NCBI GenBank assembly: GCA_027039745.1
Contig: JALUMP010000047.1
Location: 1-9,220 of the forward strand
Direction: 5' to 3'
From: Candidatus Parcubacteria bacterium
GTDB taxonomy: Bacteria; Patescibacteriota; Minisyncoccia; Phycocordibacterales; GCA-2747955
DNA length: 9,220 nt
In this document: piece by piece, positions 1 to 7,180 of the stretch
Layout: every line of letters begins with the position of its first letter
How positions within the stretch are numbered: position 1 is the first letter of the stretch
The notes under the pieces: model-generated
Seen by the model: only the letters and a program-made list of their open reading frames with translations
Told to the model about the DNA's origin: nothing
Database searches by the model: none
Translations under genes and position numbers: made by a program

Positions 1-1
1 A

Positions 2-463
2 TATAAAGGTTTTAAAGCTATTGGTTTGGCTTTAAATTTTGACTCTTTAAAAAAACTTAAAGCTCCAGTAATTTTATTTGTAAAAATACGGAAAGATGAA
101 CATTTCACTGTATTTAAAAATATGGATAAAAAAGAAGTTATTAACGAGAACTATTATGATAACACTACTAAAAAGGTAAAAGATTTTTTTTCAGGTTTTT
201 TTAGAGTTCTTTTACTTGTGCCCATAGTTGCCTTTTTAACAACTGTATCTTCTGTTTGAATAGTTAATTTAGCTAGTTTTTTGGATTCAGGTAATGTCAA
301 TGTAGGTTTTAGTATTCTTTCTTTTGTGGTGATGCTAATATATTTTGGTTTTTTAATAAAATCTGCTTTCAAAAATAACCGTCGATTTAAGGCTTTTGGT
401 ATCATAACAGGTCTTTCTTTGCCATTTCTTGTTTACGGCGCTTGTTTTTCAATTCTTCTATAA
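2..463 (+). CDS. C39-peptidase-like membrane protein, 3' part only
   Basis: The frame is open at the left edge, so the N-terminus (and any catalytic Cys) lies outside the window; 153 residues are visible. The first ~65 visible residues resemble the second half of a C39 papain-like peptidase: a LKKLKAPVILFV strand, then HFTVF with the candidate catalytic His encoded at 101-103, then a short loop and an EVINEN segment. The family usually has Asp in a D-P motif about 16 residues after the His; here that place is Asn, so activity is uncertain. Three hydrophobic segments follow (around FFRVLLLVPIVAFL, ILSFVVMLIYFGFL and IITGLSLPFLVYG), so the protein is probably membrane-bound. An in-frame TGA at 257-259 sits within the first membrane region and is read as Trp; under the standard code the protein would end there and lose the second and third membrane helices. 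C39 domains mature or degrade peptides, often bacteriocin-like leaders, but no substrate is seen here. The assignment is tentative. Confidence 0.6.
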
Positions 464-495
464 GTGGATTATCAAATAATTAAAATATATAACTT

Positions 496-1863
496 ATGAC
501 TAAAAACTACACATTTCTAGAAGCTACAACTAGTATATGTAACGAGTGCCATCAAAGAGTTTCTGCAAAAATTATTCTAGAAGATAATAAAATTTTTATA
601 CTCAAAAACTGCCTAGAGCATGGAGAACAAAAAGAACTCATGGAAGAACATGCTAAATATTATTTCATGAAAAAATCTTATGATAAACCGGGTACAACTT
701 GCAAAACACAGACAATGATAAAAAATGGATGTCCATTTGACTGTGGGTTATGTCCAGATCATGAACAACACACTTGCATTGGGCTTTTAGAAATTACAGA
801 TAAATGTAATCTAGGATGCCCTACTTGTTACGCAAATTCTGGTAGGGGAGGATTTATGAGTTTAGAGGAAATTGATAGTATACTTGATTTTTATATAGAT
901 TCAGAAAATGGCAATGCTGAAATTTTGCAAATAAGTGGCGGAGAGCCAACCATACACCCTCAGATTTTTGATGTTTTAAAACTTGCAAAGAGTAAGGATA
1001 TAAAATACCTAATGCTAAATACCAATGGACTGATGATAGCACAAGACGAAAACTTTGCCAAAAAATTAGCAGAAATTTTTCCAAATGGTGGTTTTGAAAT
1101 TTATCTACAGTTTGATAGTGTTTCAATTGAAGGGTCTTTGGCAATGCGTGGAAAAAATGTACAAGAAATTAGAAAAAAAGCAATAGAGAATTTAGAAAAA
1201 TATAATATTGCTATAACTTTGGTAACAACTGTTACAAATAATGTAAACGATGATGAACTGGGTGAAATTATAGACTTTGCATTAAATCAAAGAAATATAC
1301 GGGGAATTAATTTTCAACCTGTCGCTTTTTTTGGTAGAATTTCGCAAAAAGATAGAAAAAATAGAGCTACTTTATCCGGGGTATTACAGAGAATTGAAGA
1401 CCAGACCAAAAAACTTATAAATTTTGAAGATTTTTTACCACTTCCATGTGATGTTGATAGAATTGCAATCACATTTCTTCATAAAAAAGACGGCATCTGG
1501 ACTCCTATAACTAGAGATATAAATTTAGAATCTTATCTACCGGCAATTGATAATACTATAAACTTTGAAATGGAAAGTCTAGTTGAAAAAAGTAAAAAAT
1601 TAGTATTTAAATGTAGTGGAAAAGGAGGGTGTATAAAATCGGTAAATGAAATTTCAAAAATAATAGATCCAAAAATATTACTTAAATCAAAAAACGAAAA
1701 GAGACGTTATATTGATGGAAACTTCTTCCGTATAACTGTTACTTCTTTTATAGATATATATAATTTCGATATAAAATCTGTAAAAAAAGATTGCGTGCAT
1801 ATACTCACTAAAGATAAGAAAAAAATGCCTTTTTCTACGTTTAATATGTTTTATAGAAAATAA
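496..1863 (+). CDS. Radical SAM protein, MJ0619/tetraether-synthase (Tes)-like
   Basis: A 455-residue radical SAM enzyme. Seen directly: an N-terminal zinc-ribbon/rubredoxin-like start (C15-x2-C18, C39), C69, a first CX3CX2C set C79/C83/C86 in CPFDCGLCPDH, C94, then the SAM-cluster motif C104/C108/C111 in CNLGCPTCYA and the SAM-binding GGEP at 148-151. The C-terminus has a CSGKGGC segment and ends CVHILTKDKKKMPFSTFN..FYRK. Two CX3CX2C sets plus an N-terminal metal site and this C-terminal signature are typical of the superfamily holding methanopterin methylase MJ0619 and archaeal tetraether lipid synthase; bacterial members have been linked to membrane-spanning lipid synthesis. The substrate is unknown: lipid alkyl-chain coupling or methylation of a pterin or lipid are both possible. 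Its only Trp is TGG. The stop lies 5 nt before the ATG of a membrane methyltransferase, so the two are probably one operon. No Shine-Dalgarno is evident; a possible -10 (TAAAAT, 481-486) would make the start near-leaderless. The family call is firm, the exact reaction is not. Confidence 0.85.
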   Translation: MTKNYTFLEATTSICNECHQRVSAKIILEDNKIFILKNCLEHGEQKELMEEHAKYYFMKKSYDKPGTTCKTQTMIKNGCPFDCGLCPDHEQHTCIGLLEITDKCNLGCPTCYANSGRGGFMSLEEIDSILDFYIDSENGNAEILQISGGEPTIHPQIFDVLKLAKSKDIKYLMLNTNGLMIAQDENFAKKLAEIFPNGGFEIYLQFDSVSIEGSLAMRGKNVQEIRKKAIENLEKYNIAITLVTTVTNNVNDDELGEIIDFALNQRNIRGINFQPVAFFGRISQKDRKNRATLSGVLQRIEDQTKKLINFEDFLPLPCDVDRIAITFLHKKDGIWTPITRDINLESYLPAIDNTINFEMESLVEKSKKLVFKCSGKGGCIKSVNEISKIIDPKILLKSKNEKRRYIDGNFFRITVTSFIDIYNFDIKSVKKDCVHILTKDKKKMPFSTFNMFYRK

Positions 1864-1868
1864 TTTAT

Positions 1869-2498
1869 ATGCAAAATATTCTATTAAATAATCTACACAC
1901 AAATAATTGAATAAATATTTTAGCAATTGTAATTTCTCTAATTAATGCTTTGTGCGTATTAGCCATAATTCTTGCTGTAATCCTTAATTTTATAGAAGAC
2001 AAACATCAAGAAAAGTCACCAATAAAAGAGAAAAAAAGTATTGTAGAAACAGGAACCATGACTTTATTTTTTGTTTTTGCCTATGTGCTTATTAAGTTTA
2101 ATATTGGCACTTTTGCTATAGAAAATATTTATTTAAAAATTCTTTTTTCTTTTTTAGGTACTATTATTATGATTTTTGGTACTTATTTCAATATAGTAGG
2201 AAGACTTAAGCTTGGGAGAAACTGGGCTAATCAAATAAAGATTTATAAAAAACATACTTTAGTTACAACTGGAGTTTATTCTGTAGTAAGACACCCACTT
2301 TATGCTTCGCTTATTTGGATGTTTTACGCTAGTTGTTTTGTGTTTTTTAATTATGCAACTATTATAGCCACATCACTAATATTTGCACCATTTATGTATC
2401 TAAGAGCTAAGCAAGAAGAAAAATTACTCAAAGAAAAATTCCCTGAATACAGCACGTATCAAAAAAAGGTTGGAATGTTTTTTCCAAAGTTTAAATAA
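1869..2498 (+). CDS. Isoprenylcysteine/phospholipid-type membrane methyltransferase
   Basis: A 209-residue integral membrane protein when TGA at 1908-1910 (codon 14) is read as Trp; the ATG at 1869, 5 nt after the upstream stop, then gives a complete first membrane helix (about residues 15-40). Starting further in, past the TGA, would cut that helix. Further hydrophobic segments lie at about 60-78, 88-108 and 145-178. The ICMT/PEMT fold signature is visible: TTGVYSVVRHPLY with R141-H142-P143, which forms part of the SAM-binding pocket, followed by the C-terminal EEKLLKEKFPEYSTYQKKV motif. Bacterial members methylate small hydrophobic or lipid substrates; true isoprenylcysteine methylation is not implied. 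Close coupling to the radical SAM gene suggests both act on the same membrane lipid or isoprenoid product, which is an inference. Trp usage is mixed: one TGA and two TGG. No rho-independent terminator is obvious after the gene. Confidence 0.82.
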
Positions 2499-2563
2499 CT
2501 TATTCAAAAAATTTTGAAAATTATTGAGCAATATTATTCAATAAATAATATTTAAAAAAAGTG

Positions 2564-2569
2564 TATAAT
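2564..2569 (+). promoter_or_regulatory. -10 element (TATAAT) for the DUF937-like gene
   Basis: A perfect TATAAT lies 39 nt before the ATG at 2609, which predicts transcription starting near 2576 and a leader of roughly 33 nt. No good -35 is seen at normal spacing (TTCAAT at 2537-2542 leaves a 21-bp gap). The leader has no clear Shine-Dalgarno. Confidence 0.45.
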
Positions 2570-2608
2570 TAAATAGAACAGAAGATTAGTTAAATAAAAA
2601 TAAAAAAT

Positions 2609-3103
2609 ATGGATATAATAAATATGATGATGAAATCAATGCCAGAAGGGGCATTGGGAGAGCTTGCAGGAAAAACTGGAGTTAATAAAAATATTATTGG
2701 AAAAGTTTTAGAAAAAGCTGCTCCACAATTACTTGAAGGAGTTGCAAAAAATTTCAAAAAAGATGACTCTTTTATAGAAAAAGCTCTAAACCTTGGGGAA
2801 GATAAAAAAGATAATATTATTTCAATGATTTTGGGTTCTAAAGCAGAATCAATCTTAAACCCAATTGCTCAAAAATTTGGCATTAGCCCAGAAATCACTA
2901 AAATAATTATTAGCAAAGCATTACCTTTTGTTTTAGACCAATTCAAATCAGGAAAAATAACCCCTGATATGATGTCGGCTGCTGCAGGTCTGGCAGACGG
3001 AGTAGATATGAAAGATGTAAAAAATATAGCTGGAGCATTTTTAAACAAAAAAGGAGGAAAAGGTATTTTAGATTCACTTGGAGGATTTTTTGGTAAGAAA
3101 TAA
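2609..3103 (+). CDS. DUF937-like protein of unknown function
   Basis: A 164-residue, probably soluble, largely helical protein. It has two repeated helical blocks: one around residues 14-45 (ALGELAGKTGVNKNIIGKVL, then APQLLEGVAKNF) and a second around residues 68-112 (ILNPIAQKFGISPEITKII, then ALPFVLDQF). Each has the pattern of an 'A..G.....I..I...ALP.vl' helix pair. The tail is glycine-rich (KGILDSLGGFFGKK). This arrangement matches the DUF937 family, whose role is not established. There is no signal peptide or membrane helix and no Cys or Trp. The gene is a single transcription unit: it has its own -10 box upstream and a hairpin terminator 18 nt after the stop, and its neighbours suggest nothing about its job. 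ATG at 2609 is the first in-frame start; ATGs at 2624, 2627 and 2630 are alternatives. The family call rests on pattern only. Confidence 0.7.
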   Translation: MDIINMMMKSMPEGALGELAGKTGVNKNIIGKVLEKAAPQLLEGVAKNFKKDDSFIEKALNLGEDKKDNIISMILGSKAESILNPIAQKFGISPEITKIIISKALPFVLDQFKSGKITPDMMSAAAGLADGVDMKDVKNIAGAFLNKKGGKGILDSLGGFFGKK

Positions 3104-3121
3104 ATTATTGAAAAGCCTTTA

Positions 3122-3155
3122 AAAAAACCAAAAAACTTTTGGTTTTTTATTTTTG
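3122..3155 (+). terminator. Rho-independent terminator after the DUF937-like gene
   Basis: A perfect 12-bp inverted repeat (3122-3133 with 3137-3148) of the form A6-CC-A4 / T4-GG-T6 with an AAC loop, followed by ATTTTTG. Only two G-C pairs are in the stem, but the shape and the U-rich end fit a terminator in an AT-rich genome. The near symmetry means it could work on both strands. It separates the DUF937-like unit from uvrA. Confidence 0.7.
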
Positions 3156-3189
3156 AGAATTTCCTTAGTCAACTTAAAATCTAAGCCCC

Positions 3190-3221
3190 TTGCAATACCT
3201 TTTATTCTCTTGTGTTATAAT
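3190..3221 (+). promoter_or_regulatory. uvrA promoter, extended -10, predicted leaderless start
   Basis: An extended -10 TGTTATAAT occupies 3213-3221; a candidate -35 TTGCAA is at 3190-3195, but the 20-bp spacer is long, so the TG extension probably matters. Only 8 nt separate the -10 from the ATG at 3230, which places the predicted transcription start at or just before the first codon. The same nonamer stands before uvrC. Confidence 0.6.
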
Positions 3222-3229
3222 AAGATTTC

Positions 3230-5971
3230 ATGAAAAAAAGCTTTCAAAAAAAAGAACGAGAAGAATGAATCAAAATCAAAGGGGCCAGAACCCACAACCT
3301 TAAAAATATTCATGTAGAAATTCCAAGAAACAAAATGACTGTCATTTCTGGGCTTTCTGGTTCTGGAAAATCATCTTTGGCTTTTGACACTATTTTTGCA
3401 GAAGGACAAAGAAGATATGTAGAATCCCTTTCAGCCTACGCAAGACAATTTTTAAATCAAATGCAAAAACCAGATATAGACTCTATCACAGGGCTTTCTC
3501 CAGCTATTTCTATCGACCAGAAATCCAGAAGCAATAATCCACGCTCCACTGTTGCAACTATTACTGAGATTTATGACTATCTTAGAGTTTTATATGCAAG
3601 AATAGGAAAACCTCATTGTCTTGTTTGTGGTGATGAAATTTCAAAACTTTCAATTGACGAAATCGTATCTTTTATATATCACAAAGCTCAAGATGCAAAA
3701 GATGAAATTGAAAATATCTCTTCAGGCAAAAAACAAGCAAAAGAAATACTGAATGTGGCAAAAATCCAAATTTTTTCTCCAATTGTAAGATCAAGAAAAG
3801 GGGAACACTATCAAATGCTTTATGATTTATTATCAAAAGGATATGCTTTTGTAAGGGTAGACGGAAAAGAAAAATTTCTAAGAGAAAAAATTTCACTTTC
3901 TCCAAAAAAGAAACATAACATTGAGTTATTAATTGATGAATTTTTTGTTGATGAATTTTTTGATAAAAACAAAGAAAACCAAAAAGACTTAAAGACAAGG
4001 TTAACTGAAGCTGTTGAAAAATCTCTAGAAGAGTCAGATGAGCTCGTTTTGGGGGTTTTTGATTTTGAAATAAAAGAGATAGACAAAAAAGCACAAAAAA
4101 TATTGCAAACAAAATTTTCAATAGAGGAATTTCTACTTTCTGCAAAATTTGCTTGTCCAAAAGACGGCTTCTCTTTTGGAGAACTAGAACCTAGAGTTTT
4201 TTCTTTCAACTCTCCAGTTGGTGCATGTGAGGGATGCAACGGTCTTGGAACTACTTTTTTTGGCTCTGATGAACCTTGCCTAAAATGTTTAGGGCATAGA
4301 CTCAAAGATGAATCCCTATCTGTTTTCATAGGAAATGAAAAGTCAAAAACAACACCTATAAAAGATTTTAAAACTTACAAAAAAGGTTTAAACATAGTAG
4401 ACCTTACCTCTATGTCAGTTTCTTCTGCTGTAAAATTTTTTGATAATCTCAAATTATCAAAAAAAGATACAAAAATAGCCGCTCCAATGATGAGAGAAAT
4501 CAAAGAACGTCTCGGTTTTATGAATGATGTTGGTATAGAATATATTACTTTAAACAGGAGAGCTAACACTTTGTCTGGGGGGGAGGCACAAAGAATACGC
4601 TTAGCTTCTCAACTAGGGTCTGGCTTAGTTGGTGCAACATATATTTTAGATGAGCCCACAATTGGCCTACACCAAAGAGACAACGATAGACTAATCGCTA
4701 CTCTTGAGAGAATGCGCGATATAGGAAATACTGTAATAGTTGTTGAACACGATGAAGATGTTATCTACTCCGCAGATTACTTGGTAGATGTTGGGCCATT
4801 GGCCGGAAAAAAAGGCGGAGAAATTATAGTAGCAGATGATTTACAAAAACTTCTAGATGCTCCAAAAAATAATTCTAACTCAAAAACATTAGCTTATTTA
4901 AGAGAAGAAGAAGCTATACCAATGCCTAAAAAAAGAAGAAAAGGTAAAAAAGGATACGTAAAAATCACAGGAGCAAAAGTAAACAATATTGATAACCAAA
5001 ATATATTATTCCCGTTACAAAAACTTATTTGTGTTACCGGAGTTTCTGGTTCTGGAAAATCAACTTTCATGCACGAAATTTTATACAAAAATTTAAGATC
5101 AAGATTTGACCGAAATTATCGTTCAGTAGAAGTAGTTAATTGTGCAAAAATAGATGGGTTAGAGCATTTTACTCGTTCTATACTTATCAACCAATCTCCA
5201 ATAGGACGAACTCCGCGCTCCAACGCAGCAACTTATACAGGAACATATACTTTTATAAGAGAGCTGTTCACCGAAACAACAGAGTCTAGAATGCGAGGCT
5301 ACAAACCAGGCAGATTCTCTTTTAATGTAAAAGGTGGGCGATGCGAAGCTTGTAGTGGCAATGGATACACAAAAGTTGAAATGCATTTTTTACCAGCTGT
5401 GTATGTAAAATGTGATGTGTGTAATGGAAAAAGATTTAACAAAGAAACTCTAGAAGTAAAATATAAAAATAAAAATATTTCAGAAATTTTAGAAATGAGT
5501 ATCAAACAATCTTACGAATTTTTTAAAAATATTCCAGCAATAGCAGACAGACTAAAAGCACTTGTCGATGTAGGTCTTGGATATCTTCAACTTGGACAAT
5601 CTGCAACCACACTTTCAGGAGGGGAAGCACAAAGAATAAAAATTGCTTCAGAGCTTTATAGACCTTTTACAGAAAGAACTATTTATCTTTTAGATGAACC
5701 AACTGTGGGGCTTCATTACGACGATGTTGCAAAGCTAAATGATATTTTACAGGCATTGGTAAACAGAGGTAATACTGTGATGGTAATAGAACATAATCTT
5801 GATTTAATAAAAATAGCAGATTGAGTATTAGACTTTGGACCAGAAGGGGGAGAGAAAGGTGGGTTTGTGGTAGCAGAAGGAACTCCAGAAAACATAGCAG
5901 ATAATAAAAATTCATTAACTGGAAAATATTTAAGAAGAGTTTTAAATAAAAATAAAAATACCTACAAATAA
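3230..5971 (+). CDS. uvrA: UvrA, excinuclease ABC subunit A, lacking the insertion domain
   Basis: A 913-residue damage-recognition ATPase of nucleotide excision repair, which dimerises and loads UvrB on damaged DNA. Two ABC modules are complete: Walker A G41-S48 and G604-S611, signatures LSGGEAQR at 448 and 795, Walker B D474-E475 and D822-E823. The UvrB-binding region (SPIVRSRKGEHYQML) is present. The second zinc finger has C705/C708/C728/C731. The first has C309, C333 and C336, but the expected second Cys is Asp312. Between C336 and the PCLKC motif (C350/C353) only 13 residues remain, whereas E. coli and Geobacillus UvrA carry roughly 110 there; this removes the insertion domain. Two in-frame TGAs encode Trp13 and Trp865; the latter is the conserved Trp in AD-W-VLDFGPEGG. 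The start at 3230 is chosen because it precedes the conserved IKIKGARTHNLKNI opening and follows a good -10. Trp is TGA in both cases and TGG is absent. The gene ends in TAA 43 nt before a small membrane protein gene. Confidence 0.96.
3935..3964 (+). repeat. 15-bp tandem duplication inside uvrA
   Basis: Two consecutive near-identical 15-bp units (GATGAATTTTTTGTT, then GATGAATTTTTTGAT) encode DEFFVDEFFD at residues 236-245. They lie in the UvrB-binding domain region where other UvrA proteins have one such strand. The multiple of three keeps the frame. It looks like a slippage duplication. Confidence 0.75.
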
Positions 5972-6014
5972 ATATATAATCTTTATGATACACTTTATAC
6001 ATTATTTATATACT

Positions 6015-6332
6015 ATGAAAAATTTTTTGAAACCATCAAAAATAACTTGAATTATATTTAGTATAATTATATTAATTCTTATAGTAAATACAATTATTTT
6101 AAATACTTTTAATTTTGGAATTGAAACATTTATTATAATCTCATTTTACTTACCATTAACAATCTTTCACACAATAGGACTTTCTACGATACATAACTCT
6201 GGATGATTTATGCTACCAAATATGCTTGATTATCTTCTGATAATAATATTCAATACAATAACAACATATTCTATTGCATTAATTTTAACAACACTATTAC
6301 GATATTTACGAAATTCCACGAAGCAGAAATAG
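6015..6332 (+). CDS. Small three-helix membrane protein, unknown function
   Basis: A 105-residue protein that is visible only when TGA is read as Trp: codon 12 (6048-6050) and codon 64 (6204-6206) are TGA, and under the standard code the frame falls into short pieces. The translation has three hydrophobic segments (about residues 11-33, 37-58 and 70-97), a Lys-rich N-terminus (MKNFLKPSK) and a basic tail (RYLRNSTKQK), consistent with a small inner-membrane protein. It uses no TGG. It begins 43 nt after uvrA and ends with TAG 17 nt before the CPBP gene; a weak -10 (TATGAT, 5984-5989) could give it its own short-leader transcript. I do not recognise a family. Reality as a gene rests on the coherent membrane pattern, sensible spacing and clean stop. 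The local base composition is very AT-rich (about 22% G+C in 6061-6300 by hand count). Confidence 0.65.
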
Positions 6333-6349
6333 TAAAAAAAATTTATAAA

Positions 6350-7180
6350 ATGAAAAAAACTCTAACAAAATATAAACACCCTTTTCTTTTTTATTCTTTG
6401 GCGACTACTATTCCGTGGTTGTTTTGGTTTTGGGCGGGGAACTTAAGTCATCAAAAAAATCCCAATATGGGCTTGTTGACAACACTGGGACTTCTGGGAC
6501 TTTCTGCTCCAATGACAATTGCTTTTTGGTTAATACACAAAGATTCTAGATTAGGAACAGATCTATGGAAAAGATTTGTGAATATTACAAAAGTTAAACC
6601 GGTATATCTATTTTTGAGTGTGTTTTTAATGCTTGGTAGTATTTTGCTCGCCCAGGCAATTTCACTTTTGTTTGGTTATAGTGCTGACCAATTTACCATA
6701 ACTGGACACTACACATTTACTTCAGGTGTCTTGCCAGTTTGGTTTTTGTTGATTATGGCACCGATTTTAGAAGAGCTTGGTTGGCATACTTATGGAACAG
6801 ATGTTCTGAGAAATAAATTCAACCTATTTTACACTTCAATTATTTTTGCTTTTTACTGGGGAATTTGGCATATCCCTCTTTCGGGCATTAATCATTACTA
6901 TCAAAACACTTTAGTAGAAACTGGCTGGATATATGGCGTTAATTTTTTGGTAAGTATTTTCCCTTTTGTAATTATAATGAATTGGCTCTACTATAAATCT
7001 CGTCGAAATATTATTATACCGATTGTTTTTCATATTACCGCTGGTTATTTTAATGAAATTTTTGCCACCGACCCAGGCAGCAAAATTATCCAAACTGGGC
7101 TTTTAATAATCTTGGCAATTTTCATTGTGTTTAAAGAGAAAAAATTTTTCTTTAGTAAAAAAACAATATGAAAAAAATAA
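6350..7180 (+). CDS. CPBP-family intramembrane glutamic-type protease
   Basis: A polytopic membrane protein (about seven or eight helices) of the CPBP/Abi group, which includes eukaryotic type II CAAX protease and bacteriocin self-immunity proteins. The motifs are E141-E142 in EELGWHTYG (the usual Arg after Trp is His146), H174 in YWGIWHIPL, and H228 in FHITAGYFNE. The substrate is unknown; immunity or membrane-protein processing are options. All 11 Trp codons up to residue 273 are TGG. In frame, the first possible end is TGA at 7169-7171, forming an ATGA overlap with the next gene; read as Trp, the protein gains W-K-K and ends at TAA 7178-7180 (276 residues, 13-nt overlap). If that TGA did terminate, the product would be 273 residues. 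Hand-counted G+C is about 34% over 6361-7140, above the adjacent small membrane gene. Codon choice and ending point to recent transfer from a standard-code bacterium. Confidence 0.85.

Noticed and set aside
854..1144. Minus-strand open frame opposite the radical SAM gene
   Set aside because: It overlaps the conserved radical SAM core on the other strand and has no recognisable features.
2521..2544. Inverted repeat TTATTGA/TCAATAA after the methyltransferase gene as a terminator
   Set aside because: The stem is only 7 AT-rich pairs with a 10-nt loop and no following T-run; expected often by chance in such AT-rich DNA.
3672..4329. Long minus-strand open frames opposite uvrA
   Set aside because: They are antisense to a well-conserved UvrA coding region and show no recognisable protein pattern.
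6009..6014. TATACT directly before the ATG of the small membrane protein as a -10 box
   Set aside because: It abuts the start codon, so transcription would begin inside the gene; read-through from uvrA or the TATGAT at 5984-5989 is more plausible.
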